From assembly GCF_026151205.1 (NCBI RefSeq), contig NC_087079.1, forward strand, positions 2,327,730-2,391,729: a stretch of DNA of 64,000 nucleotides. The letters are read 5' to 3'. Source of the stretch: Bolinopsis microptera (lineage: Eukaryota > Ctenophora > Tentaculata > Lobata > Bolinopsidae). Below the pieces are notes generated by a model. The model was given only the letters and a program-made list of their open reading frames with translations. It was not told the origin of the DNA and made no database searches. Position 1 is the first letter of the stretch; every line of letters begins with the position of its first letter. A program made the position numbers and the translations under genes. Shown here in pieces: positions 35,722 to 47,386 of this stretch.

Positions 35722-36530
35722 ATTACCTTACTCGGGATTATTACGACAGGTTTATTAACGACCGGTTAAAATATGGTTCGGGAAAAATATGGCGAAATTG
35801 CTCAAAACCCACCACATTTTCCCGGTCGCCATTTTACCGGTGTCCAACCTTTCAATTTTAGATTCAAAAATTTTGTCTCAGATGTAAATTTCCTTATTAG
35901 AGATAAGCAAGTTTAGAAATTTTCGCATTGCTAAAACTTGTGAAACAAGTCGAATTATCAATAATTGTTGAAAGTAGACAGAAATAATGACTCGTGGTTA
36001 ATCAAACTAGATGGAAAATAATTTTTAACATTTGAAGCGTAACAACCAGATCGATATTAAGATAAAGGGAGAGCTGTTTAGTCTTCCAATAAGTTGTAAT
36101 CATCTTCGTTATCTTCATCTGGATCATCCCTTTCATCAGTTTTAATTAATTCAAGTTTTAATTTAACTGTTACTTTTACTTTGAGTCCTATTTCATTATG
36201 TAGAGATAGTCAATACCTAAGAAATTAAAAATTGGCCTATTTAAATCAAATTTGACAATAAGGATATATGACAAGAATTGGGCAAAAAGGTGAATTTTTT
36301 GCAATTTTAGCCAAATGAAGTCGAAAAACCTACAACAAGTGTCCCAATAGTCTTCTTTAGTGAATATAAGACAACGATTAAAATATGAGCACCCATACCC
36401 CTTGGGAACCCTAAAAGCTGAGTAGGCGGGTTTATTAACGACCGGTGAAAATGTGGTTCGGGAAAAATATGGCGAAATTACCCTAAACCCACCACTTTAT
36501 CCCGGTCATAATAATCCCGAGTAAGGTAAT
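35722..36530. mobile_element. TIR element candidate with internal direct repeats
   Basis: Inverted ends of about 22 bp begin ATTACCTTACTCGGGATTAT at 35722 and close as its complement at 36530. Just inside each end lies a direct repeat with TTTATTAACGACCGGT and GGTTCGGGAAAAATATGG (about 35750 and about 36430). The middle is AT-rich without a recognisable gene. No clear target-site duplication is visible. Confidence 0.55.
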
Positions 36531-36544
36531 TTAGAATTAAGGCG

Positions 36545-36633
36545 TGCGAAACTGCAGAAAGAAGCAAGTTAAATCGCTAAAATTTGACACTGATCCCAGC
36601 TTACTGTTTCACTGTACTTTCTGCAGTTTCGCA
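36545..36633. repeat. Short inverted repeat (stem-loop)
   Basis: TGCGAAACTGCAGAAAG at about 36545 and its exact complement CTTTCTGCAGTTTCGCA at about 36617 flank a ~55-base loop. No function is apparent. Confidence 0.8.
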
Positions 36634-36935
36634 CCCCCATCCCACTCACGTTAAACAGTTTGCGTTAAACAGCATAAACGATTAAAGAAACCAGTTCTAT
36701 ATAATATATCAAGCGAGTTATGTTGGAACACTTTTCCAACATTTTTTATCAAGACACTTATTTTACTTCGGAGTATTCCAACAGCCAGATTGTTACACAA
36801 GTACAACCAGCCAATTACAGGAAGCCGAAGGATTTATATGCAACAAACCCACAACCAACAACCCACAAATCACACTTTCAAAAGTACAAAAATACATTGC
36901 AAGTAACAAAGTTGCCATTTATAATAGTTGACTTA

Positions 36936-38065
36936 CTATAATTGGTTGCTGGTGAAAAATCAGTCAATACTGTAAAATTTCCTGGAAATTTTATCTTCAA
37001 AACTGAAAATGGGACAGAGATTAATAAGGACAATATGATTTTGCAATTTTATTCGGGATTTTGACTCCCAGTACCTCAATTTGGTTTCATACCATCATCA
37101 ATTAACTGACTAATTGGTTTCTGGGCAAAAGGTTCATCCAATCTGTCTAATTTGTGTTCAGAAAATTTCATATTTGAAAATGGGACAGAATGTTGAAAAT
37201 ACAACTTTTCGTTTTGTTAAGATTTTTGCTGTGTGCTCCCTCTGACCGAAATCGAACATCCAGCACCTCAACCGTGTCATATGCCATCTAAAGTTGCTTT
37301 ACTAATTGGTTGCGGGTGAAATAATCAATCAATACTGTAAAATTTCGGTCCTGGAAATTTCATTTTCAAAAACTGAAAATGGGACAGAGATTGGGACAAT
37401 ATGATTTTGCAATTTTATTCGGGGTTTTGACTCCCAGTACCTCAATTTGGTTTCATACCATCATCAATTAACTGACTGATTGGTTTCTGGGCAAAAGGTT
37501 CATCCAATCTGTAAAACTTTGTGTTCAGAAAATTTCATATTTGAAAATGGAACAGAATTTTGAAAATACAACTTTTCGTTTTGTTAAGCTCTCTGCTGTG
37601 GGTTTCCTCCGAAGTCCGACCGAATTCAAACTTCCAGCACCTCAATCGTATCATATGCCATCTATAGTTGACTGACTAATTGGTTGCGGGTGAAATAATC
37701 AATCAATACTGTAAAATTTCGGTCCTGGAAATTTCATCTTCAAAAACTGAAAATGGGACAGAGATTGGGACAATATGATTTTGCAATTTTATTCGGGGTT
37801 TTGACTCCCAGTACCTCAATAGCTCAATTTGGTTTCATACCATCATCAATTAACTGACTAATTGGTTTCTTGGCAAAAGGTTCATCCAATCTGTCTAATT
37901 TGTGTTCAGAAATTTCATATTTGAAAATGGGACAGAATGTTGAAAATACAACTTTTCGTTTTGTTAAGATTTTTGCTGTGGGCTTCCTAGTCTGACCGAA
38001 ATCGAACATCCAGCACCTCAATCGTATCATATACCATCTATTATAGTTGACTGACTAATAGGTTG
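36936..38065. repeat. Tandem repeat, ~370-bp period, three copies
   Basis: Copies begin at about 36942, 37306 and 37680 with TTGGTTGC(T/G)GGTGAAA, and a fourth is cut off after GGTTGCGGGCGA at 38059. Each unit contains GAAAATGGGACAGAG and ACAACTTTTCGTTTTGTTAAG. Within a unit, two half-units share CATATTTGAAAATGGGACAG-like and CTCAATTTGG-like phrases, which suggests an older internal duplication. Not coding. Confidence 0.85.
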
Positions 38066-38854
38066 CGGGCGAGAAATTCTGTTAATTAAGATTTGTTCAA
38101 AACGTGATCTCTTCACTCAATCAAGGTGTTCTGACCTGCAATCTACGGACATCATTAGTCTTCTAGAAGGAAAAAGAATCTACGTGAATTATTTAGTAGT
38201 AAGCTGAATCGTTCAGCAGTTGATACATGTTTCGTATCCCAATATCAGCGCGCGAAAAGTGGCATGCAACGTATGTCAATTCAGCAGAATAAATGATTAA
38301 TGATGGCTCTTATATTATCAGCTTACATGTTTTCCGGTAATTACTTTTATATAAAGTGGTGAACATGCGGAGTTATACTGGGCGGTACCTCCGTGCATTA
38401 TAAATTAAAGTTACTATTGTGACGGTACATTAGAACTAAACAGAAACAACGTGTGAAGGGCCTGAACGGAACCCCTCGGTTTCAGTTCCTTGTTTAACAC
38501 TGCCGTACAGCAAGGACATCCATAATACCTTGGCTGTGGAGCTCTTAGATTCCTCAAGTTGTATTTAGTTTGATATTCGTCGCTCCCCACTACCCCACGT
38601 ACCCCAGTTTCAAGATGATGTTTTATTAATGGGTAATCGGTAATGGTCATTGGTCATTGAGCAATTCTGTCACCTCTCCGGATTGCCCTCTTCCTTTGTG
38701 AAACGATAGCTTATTAGGACGTCAATTCTCTCGGACCTGCCGTCTCTCTCATTGGTGCTGCCCGTTTTCCACAGCTAAACGAACTAATCCAAGCGGCTAC
38801 CTAAAATTAACTAATACATATAACAAGACTGCTGTTGAGTTTTATATAAAAAAG
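38066..38854. other. Non-coding spacer
   Basis: No gene, repeat or site that I can support. The minus-strand open frame 38414-38650 has no recognisable motif. Confidence 0.4.
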
Positions 38855-39338
38855 AGTTATCATGGTAACAGCTGCCACAGTTATCATGGTAACAGCTGCC
38901 ACAGTTATCATGGTAACAGCTGCCACAGTTATCATGGTAACAGCTGCCACAGTTATCATGGTAACAGCTGCCACAGTTATCATGGTAACAGCTGCCACAG
39001 TTATCATGGTAACAGCTGCCACAGTTATCATGGTAACAGCTGCCACAGTTATCATGGTAACAGCTGCCACAGTTATCATGGTAACAGCTGCCACAGTTAT
39101 CATGGTAACAGCTGCCACAGTTATCATGGTAACAGCTGCCACAGTTATCATGGTAACAGCTGCCACAGTTATCATGGTAACAGCTGCCACAGTTATCATG
39201 GTAACAGCTGCCACAGTTATCATGGTAACAGCTGCCACAGTTATCATGGTAACAGCTGCCACAGTTATCATGGTAACAGCTGCCACAGTTATCATGGTAA
39301 CAGCTGCCACAGTTATCATGGTAACAGCTGCCACAGTT
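38855..39338. repeat. 24-bp minisatellite, 20 copies, apparently without variation
   Basis: Twenty units reading AGTTATCATGGTAACAGCTG then CCAC, with no difference that I could see. Each unit holds the near-palindrome GTTATCATGGTAAC and the E-box CAGCTG. The unit is eight codons, so several frames are open on both strands (160-200 codons). I do not regard them as genes. Confidence 0.97.
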
Positions 39339-40349
39339 GAACGAATATAAAATAGTATTCGGAACTTTAGGGCATCCAGCACAAGCGTCCCCATAATGTC
39401 TCAGTCTGTTCAAATAAAATCAGATGAGATATGTCATAGTTGTGTATCATACTCATAGTCATAACTTTCCATACTGATACCGTTTTATTTTTATACTGTA
39501 ATTACCAAGAGGAATTGTTTTGAATTTCAATCAGAATTGGCAACCGTTTTAAATGCTATCTCAAATGCTCGTTATAGTTGTAACAAAGCGCTTTATCAGG
39601 AAATTGTTTGCCGGTCTACAAGAATCTTACCTTTGTTAGTCTCACGTCGCGATACCTTTATTTCCAAGTACTTTTGAATTAATAGCCCACTACGAAACTT
39701 AAACTTTATTTTACCTTCTTTTTTATCAAATATTTGACCAAAACCCATAATCATGGGTAGAGTGGACCGCTGCCAGTGTCTCTCTTTCCCAAACAAAAGG
39801 AAATGGTATTAATTTGAATAACCGTCCGCAAATGCAAAATGGTAACGAGAATGAAATCGGTCGCTCGCTTTTCCCATTCATTCACGGCTTACGAATTGTA
39901 ATAAGTTTCGGTTAATTATATCCATGACATGCTGTAAAAATCTCTTTGGGTTGCTTTCGGCAATTACAATTGCAAATGACTGATATGTTTTAGATTATCG
40001 CCACAGTTTACTTAAGTAGATGTATGGCATTGTATCTTATCATGTAACAAGCATAATTGTGCCGGACCCCTTTATGCCGACTAAACAAGAACGAACATGA
40101 AACAGTTTGCCCAGACACACCTGTTCGTATTGCTCTTAGTTCCGTAAAATGTTGTGTTGGAAAAGCTAATTGCTGTCAAGTTGCAAGAAGTTACTACTAA
40201 TTTAATAATTGTTCATGGTTTATTACAACATAATCATACACTTTAGTGGTTCATTTCATTAAAATTTTGCAGTAGCAAATTATACCATTTTGGGAGCGGT
40301 GTGGAAAAGGCGAGTGTGGACAGGGAGGAGGTTAATTGTTGGAAGACAA
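39339..40349. other. Non-coding spacer
   Basis: No gene is supported. A short minus-strand open frame at 39596-39796 has no recognisable motif. Confidence 0.4.
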
Positions 40350-41336
40350 CACTTGACCAAGGGAACCACACCTTGTACACCACTTGACCAAGGGAACCAC
40401 ACCTTGTACACCACGTGACCAAGGGAACCACACCTTGTACACCACTTGACCAAGGGAACCACACCTTGTACACCACGTGACCAAGGGAACCACACCTTGT
40501 ACACCACGTGACCAAGGGAACCACACCTTGTACACCACGTGACCAAGGGAACCATACCTTGTACACCACGTGACCAAGGGAACCACACCTTGTACACCAC
40601 GTGACCAAGGGAACCACACCTTGTACACCACATGACCAAGGGAACCACACCTTGTACACCACGTGACCAAGGGAACCACACCTTGTACACCACGTGACCA
40701 AGGGAACCACACCTTGTACACCACGTGACCAAGGGAACCATACCTTGTACACCACGTGACCAAGGGAACCATACCTTGTACACCACGTGACCAAGGGAAC
40801 CACACCTTGTACACCACGTGACCAAGGGAACCACACCTTGTACACCACGTGACCAAGGGAACCACACCTTGTACACCACGTGACCAAGGGAACCACACCT
40901 TGTACACCACGTGACCAAGGGAACCACACCTTGTACACCACGTGACCAAGGGAACCATACCTTGTACACCACGTGACCAAGGGAACCACACCTTGTACAC
41001 CACGTGACCAAGGGAACCACACCTTGTACACCACGTGACCAAGGGAACCACACCTTGTACACCACGTGACCAAGGGAACCACACCTTGTACACAACGTGA
41101 CCAAGGGAACCACACCTTGTACACCACGTGACCAAGGGAACCACACCTTGTACACCACGTGACCAAGGGAACCACACCTTGTACACCACGTGACCAAGGG
41201 AACCACACCTTGTACACCACGTGACCAAGGGAACCACACCTTGTACACCACGTGACCAAGGGAACCACACCTTGTACACCACGTGACCAAGGGAACCACA
41301 CCTTGTACACCACGTGACCAAGGGAACCACACCTTG
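40350..41336. repeat. 31-bp minisatellite with CACGTG in nearly every unit
   Basis: About 32 units containing CCACGTGACCAAGGGAACCA. Variants are few: ACTTGACC in three units at the left end, one CATGACC, one AACGTGACC, and some ATACC for ACACC. All three minus-strand frames are open (up to 395 codons) as a by-product. The array lies about 340 bp beyond the 3' end of the GPCR reading frame. Confidence 0.96.
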
Positions 41337-41676
41337 GCAAAATAAAAGAGTCTATGTAATTCATTCCATTCCGTAGATTTATTTTCCGGTTGATCTGATC
41401 TGAGTTTGAAATTATTTTGGAGAACCGCTATTGAAATTGTCAGTTGTTTGTAAATCAAAACATTCAAAACTATTCAACTTTATTACAAACAATGCTATCT
41501 TCTTAAGAATAGAAGAAAATCTGATAGAAAGTAATCCTGTTCACCTTTTAACGGTGGCAAATATAGGTGATATACATAATTTAAACTAACATTAAAAAAT
41601 TATTGCTACAAGTTCTCCCAATCCAATGGAAAACACGTAAAACTGAAACATAAAAAACATAAAACAAACACAGACT

Positions 41677-42690
41677 TCAAATCCCTGTCTCGTTAATATC
41701 TTTGGGGGTAGTGATAACGTTCATTTTCCCAGCGGATCTCAGGGACAGTGGTAATTGGGAACTTACAATCCGTGATATTCTCCTTAAAATAAACCTTCTA
41801 AACCTTCTGTTCGTTATTGTGTATACAATAGGGTTGAAAGTCAGGCTGATAATGTTAAGATTGTACTGCATGGTGTAGAACCAAAGCGGCAAGGGTATGG
41901 ACAGAGTAGCCATGATGGCTCTAATAATATACGGTACCCACGACAACACAAAGATCCAGCAGATAGCGTTCACTGTTATCAGAGCTTGTTTGTTGTAGGT
42001 TTTAGCAGGTGAGGTGCTGTGAGTGATCCAGAAAGCACAGGCCAGAGTGTAGAGGTTGAGGATGATGGTGAGGGCGACAGGGAGGATTCCAAAGAAAAAG
42101 AGAGCAGCTAAAGCTAGGTATCTGTGGTGGAACCCAATGTTTGTGGAGCATGCTAGCGTCCGCACGTCGAATATGGCTCTGCTCTTATTCGCCGTAACAA
42201 ATATTACGGGAAACGTCATAGCTGCCAGCCACATCAGTAAGATAAGGACCTTGGTGGCGAATGCCTTGGGAGTCCTCCTGAAGGGGAACCTGACCATGTA
42301 CCATCTGTAAGCTGAGATACAGGTGAGAGTGATGATCTCCACCGCTCCGGGGACGAACTGGCAGAATGCTGTGAGGTAGCAGATGACGGGGCCAAGGACC
42401 CATCTTCCTGTGTAGAGAGTAACCAACTTGGGGACATAAGCGATCATGATGAGGGCAATGTCTGTGACTGCTAAGTTCTGAATCAGGAGGACTGAGGCGG
42501 AGTCGAGGTGAATAGCGTTGAACATCTTGGTAGCGTAGACCACGATAGAGTTACCGACAATGGCAGTGGTTATCATGATGAACTGGTAGTAGAAGAGGAA
42601 CAGCTGCACCTCTCTTGTGAAGCTGATGGTCGAGTTGGGGAGGGTAACTTTGATGATATTCATTCTGAGGGTAGTGTTCATTAGTTTCAT
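41677..42690 (-). CDS. Class A (rhodopsin-like) G-protein-coupled receptor, orphan
   Basis: An intronless 337-residue frame with seven hydrophobic segments. Marks of the family: GNS in TM1 (residues 46-48), LAVTD in TM2 (73-77), W97 and C104 at the start of TM3 paired with C181 in the second extracellular loop, SWVP in TM6 (250-253, in place of CWxP) and NPIVY in TM7 (286-290), followed by a basic tail NRRFRRF. N-terminal NTT and NST are possible glycosylation sites. The D/ERY motif at the end of TM3 is altered to AYRW (127-130): the arginine stays, the acidic residue is replaced by tyrosine. TM7 shows no opsin-type lysine that I can place. The receptor should signal at the plasma membrane through a G protein; ligand unknown, most likely peptide or amine by family resemblance only. 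The ATG at 42690 is chosen as the first Met of the frame; MNII ten residues on would be an alternative. Confidence 0.9.
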   Translation of the reverse strand: MKLMNTTLRMNIIKVTLPNSTISFTREVQLFLFYYQFIMITTAIVGNSIVVYATKMFNAIHLDSASVLLIQNLAVTDIALIMIAYVPKLVTLYTGRWVLGPVICYLTAFCQFVPGAVEIITLTCISAYRWYMVRFPFRRTPKAFATKVLILLMWLAAMTFPVIFVTANKSRAIFDVRTLACSTNIGFHHRYLALAALFFFGILPVALTIILNLYTLACAFWITHSTSPAKTYNKQALITVNAICWIFVLSWVPYIIRAIMATLSIPLPLWFYTMQYNLNIISLTFNPIVYTITNRRFRRFILRRISRIVSSQLPLSLRSAGKMNVITTPKDINETGI

Positions 42691-44341
42691 GATAAGATGA
42701 GTTCTAGTTAGTTTAAAATATATTAAGATTGTTAAAGATTATAGATTACAGTTACTGGTATGTATGGGCTGATTAAGGGTGGAACTAGTAGGAAACAGAA
42801 ACTTTTGGGGAGAAATTATTAAGATACTTGCTAATGCAATAAATATCGCGTCGGTAACCAATGATTTTAATAACGATTGAGCAAACAAGAACCAATGACT
42901 TGTTGGAAACACACTGTCTCGACAGAATACACATAGAAACATCAAACAACTTATATGCAGACTTATACTTATAGGCACAAGAATGTGAGGGTTTGATTCT
43001 GAAGTTGACAACCGTTATAATATTCGTAAAGCAAATTAACTCCTCAAATGGATGTTTTTTATTTGTGGGCCACGTTTATAACTCCCACATGCTCAGACAA
43101 TAAATGGTGCAAATCGTTTTGCATATATTTGCAGTACTGTCTGGCTCTTTATTGAGTTGCGTAGGACTAGGAGTATAGAATTAAAATAACCAAGCAATTT
43201 TATTTTTTCGTGGCTATAAATTCTCTTCATAGTCAGATTTATCAGGCATCGATCCTTTCAACTCATCCCCAATAAAAGGCTAATATAAAACTAAAGTGGT
43301 TTCACTGTTCAAGTTTCATGATGAGGGTTAACAGTTCTACTTCTACGTCACACGTTTTCTTCGAAAAGTGCAATTCATTTTCTGTTCATAGGTCATGTCT
43401 CCTCTACTTTTGCTAACGCTAAGCGAAGAATTCACCGCTAGAAATCAATGCTCAGCATCATTCTAAATTATTTCTTTAGGTCAGCCAGTTCACGTAGCTT
43501 AATTCTTGAATGAGTTGAAACTAAAAGGCTGCGTTGAGAACCTCTGATTCCTTCAAGATCATACTCATAGAGATCCAAAGAATTTATCATCAAAAAGGTC
43601 TTGCAATACCTATCGCGTTAAATCAGTGGTAATAAAAATTCGTAGTTACTGAAGTTGGTTTTTGAGTGAAGCACTGAATTAATATTCCCATGAATTTTCT
43701 TTTTAATTTAAGTTGCGAAAGTTTGTTGGTATTGAATGCTAATAAAAATTTCTCAGCAGGATATGGACCCTAAACAAAACCTGATCCCAATTTTCCATTG
43801 AAGTAATAAAGAATAGAATGTAAAACAAATCCTAAAAAGACAACTCCTAAAATGTCACTGTTAATAACGGACTCGCAAAGAAACTAAACAGCATGAGAAC
43901 AATAAACTCAACTGTTTTATAGCTATGCCAAGTTCCACCTACTTTAACAGTTCTACTTCTAGTTCCACTAATATCGACATAGTTCTGACATATTGCTTGC
44001 AATTCAATCATGCTCTGCATCATTGCATCGCAAAGAGTCGCTATCTCAATTACGAACCCCCGAATTGTGACATGCTCCACTAGTAGGGAGTAAGGGAGTT
44101 GGAGGCGCAGGTTGTGGGAAAGCTACGTGTCCCACAAATTAATAGTGGGGTTCAATGTCATTAATAATACCTGCTATTTGACACTTTAATCAACTTCTCG
44201 CACTTTAGATTATCGACAGTCGACACCTCTGAAATGCAGTACTGCTGCTAAACAACCGGGGGGAGGGGGGCTGACACGCTTACACACCTCCCAAATGTTT
44301 TCTGAGAACAACAATAATTATAGCATTGAAAGTTTGTAGCC
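42691..44341. other. Upstream region of the GPCR gene, otherwise non-coding
   Basis: No second gene is supported. The minus-strand frames 42739-43011 and 43847-44080 lack family motifs. This side is the 5' side of the GPCR gene and would hold its promoter; no TATA box or other element could be assigned with confidence. Confidence 0.4.
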
Positions 44342-44421
44342 AGGCGAGCTTTTTGAAACAAAGGCGAGCTTTTTGAAACAAAGGCGAGCTTTTTGAAACA
44401 AAGGTGAGCTTTTTGAGGCAA
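44342..44421. repeat. 20-bp tandem repeat, four copies
   Basis: Three copies of GCGAGCTTTTTGAAACAAAG and a fourth with changes (GTGAGCTTTTTGAGGCAAA). The flanks are non-coding. Confidence 0.95.
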
Positions 44422-46786
44422 ATATTGGAATATTGTATGAGTATCACCCGGTAAGAAGTTGACAAAATATTTTGACGGATATTCAAGCATTCTATAAAGT
44501 GAAACACGTGAGCGGTATAAATATAAGCTTAACCAAATTTAAATTAGGGACCCTTCAAGATCACCGACGTGGTTATTAAAGTAGGCTAATAAAAATAGAT
44601 GCCGACGTGCAACAATAGGTCCACGAACACGCCTCGATATTTTGCCCATTTGCATTGTGCACTGAGGACACTCCTCAGTCCTCATATGAACATCACGTGT
44701 CACTGAAACACACCTCCAATTCAGGAAAGATAGGATTTGATTTAAACTCGTACACGGTTTTAGTATCCCATCAAAAACGATGAAGTTTCTTCCGCTTCAA
44801 TTACATCCAATATAATAGTGGTATTTTATACGTGGTTGAATCTCTCAAGCGGAACTCCAAAACACGCTCGCGCATTGTGGACTGTACGGCCTATATGAGT
44901 ATTTGACTTTAATGACGATGTCAACCCTTCCAGATCGTTGCTCTGCGAATTAGCACGATCTCGATGCGAAGTAAGATTAAGAATGATACTTTGCGCGGCG
45001 CGTCCAAGCGGCGAAGTCCTTCAAGTATATGACAAGGAAGTAACTAGATTGCTGGAGCTTATGTTGATATTGATACCGACTTAAGTTGAACCGTTTGACG
45101 TATGTTCTATAACTTAACTTGTGATTAAGGAGGGTTTGGTAGTAAAATGGAAATAACGGAGTAGCGCTGTCACAAAATTCGTTCCAGACACTGACAACGA
45201 TTGGTAGTGGCGGTAGTGTAGCGAATAGTGATGTAAGATTAATATATGGAGTTAAATTACTACTAGACGTTTCTACAGACTATGATAGGCGATGATGTGA
45301 CGTTTGAAATTTGGCTGTTGGCGTGGTTATTACGTTTGAACTAGGACATACAATCATTGAGGGTGTGACCAACGAAAACCATTTTACCTATATATGGTGG
45401 ACAAATAAAAGTAAATAAACAATAAACATTGATACCGACTATCATAGATATGGGCATGGCTGACTTAAATGAGAGGTTTGTCGGTAATATTATGGGGGGG
45501 GGATTATGGGTGTTAAATAATATGGACTTTTATAAATCTGACTCTTTGGCCCGAAAAGAACCAAATTTGACCCCCCACAATTTTAAGTTTAACTGCGACT
45601 TTCCTTTCGTGAAAAATCGAAAATCGAAAATATTGATCAAATTATTTTCGCAATTATAACCACATTGCCGCTTTCACACCAAATTCAATATTTTTTCATT
45701 AGATCCTTATTATATCAGGACGTGTTAAAGTTCTCTACTTAATCAATGTTTATCAATTATCACAAAATGCGATCGAAACAGCTGCTGCTGAACTGGTATT
45801 ATTCATCTGAAGTAATTGCTGATCTGAAATTTAAATTGAAATTGTTAACCCTTTAAATTGAAAGGATGGGGGGAATAGTAGACAAATCGGACTTTTTGAA
45901 CCAGAACTAGCTTCAATTCAGCAGACAATAACGTAAGCATACTTCTGGACGTGAATGAAAGAAACGTTATCCGGTTAAGCATAATTATGTCTGATATACC
46001 AAAAGGAACACCGAAATTTGACTCGGGGGGTTAAATTTAATTATGGGGGTCAAAATATGGACTGTTATAAATATGGTTCTTTTATAATATTATACTGACT
46101 AAGGTATTATACAATCCTCGCGAAGGAATAATTCCTACTAAAAGCCTGGAACGAGCTCGAAACCTTTGCTTTCGATAACGTTTAACGAAACGAGACACCA
46201 ATCAGCGAGTTGATAATGTCTGTTATAGTCCCCACTAGGGAACCATCACGCACCACATAACAGTCACGCATATACTCATATAATCTCACCATGGCCTGAG
46301 TCCCCATCCCTGAAAAGGGGGTTTTGGATGATAGTTGTAAATAAGTTGGGGTGAGATTAAAGAGAAGCAGAGAGATATTGCAATCTAGTTAGAGGGCCTC
46401 GAGCACAATTCGTGAATTACTATTCGAGTTTGTACACAGATACTAGCCTACTGACCTGGCTAGGTTCAAAAGTCTTATCTAATCACACCTGGCATCATAT
46501 CAAGCATGCATCGTGACTAATATTGACCATTAGCCGAGCGTATATCTGTTCCCCGACTATATTACATGTCTCTCCTGCTAGATTTTAAGATACAGCTAGC
46601 TTCACAGTAATATCCTGGTTGCATCTTATACGGAAAGACATGAAATCAGGAGACAGACCGCAGAATTAAAAATTACTTTACCATTTTAGTAGCCTCATAA
46701 TGATGAAGGTTGCTGCATGCATGCCATTCCTACTTCTGTCTTTCTGTAGATAATATGGGTGGCTATCTCTCGGTTACAATTTATTT
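44422..46786. other. Non-coding region
   Basis: No gene is supported in 2.4 kb. Short G runs (GGGGGGGGG at about 45491) occur, and a similar pair of phrases, GGGGGG..TTATGGG with ATATGGACT.TTATAAAT, is seen at about 45491-45538 and 46024-46070, probably two diverged copies of one repeat. Confidence 0.4.
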
Positions 46787-47386
46787 CGAGACTGGGATCT
46801 ATGAAATGTAAAAAGAAGGGAAAGAGAGGGTGTAAGAGACTGGGATATATGAAATGTAAAAAGAAGGGAAAGAGAGGGTGTAAGAGACTGGGATCTATGG
46901 AATGTAAAAAGAAGGGAAAGGAAGGGTGTAAGAGACTGGGATCTATGAAATGTAAAAAGAAGGGAAAGGGAGGGTGTAAGAGACTGGGATCTATGAAATG
47001 TAAATAGAAGGGAAAGGGAGGGTGTAAGAGACTGGGATCTATGAAATGTAAAAAGAAGGGAAAGGGAGGGTGTAAGAGACTGGGATCTATGAAATGTAAA
47101 AAGAAGGGAAAGGGAGGGTGTAAGAGACTGGGATCTATGAATATAAAAAGAAGGGAAAGGGAGGGTAAAAAGAAGGGAAAGGGGGGGTGTAAGAGACTGG
47201 GATATATGAAATGTAAAAAGAAGGGAAAGGGAGGGTGTAAGAGACTGGGATCTATGAAATGTAAAAAGAAGGGAAAGGGAGGGTGTAAGAGACTGGGATC
47301 TATGAAATGTAAAAAGAAGGGAAAGGGAGGGTGTAAGAGACTGGGATCTATGAAATGTAAAAAGAAGGGAAAGGGAGGGTGTAAGA
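46787..47386. repeat. 48-bp minisatellite, purine- and G-rich
   Basis: About 12 units with AAAAAGAAGGGAAAGGGAGG followed by GTGTAAGAGACTGGGATCTATGAA. One unit has a TAG in place of AAG near 47004 and one is internally shortened near 47135-47190. The unit is 16 codons, so frames of Lys/Gly/Cys peptides (plus) and Pro/Phe peptides (minus) remain open. Four G3 tracts fall in about 27 nt of each unit on the plus strand. Confidence 0.95.
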
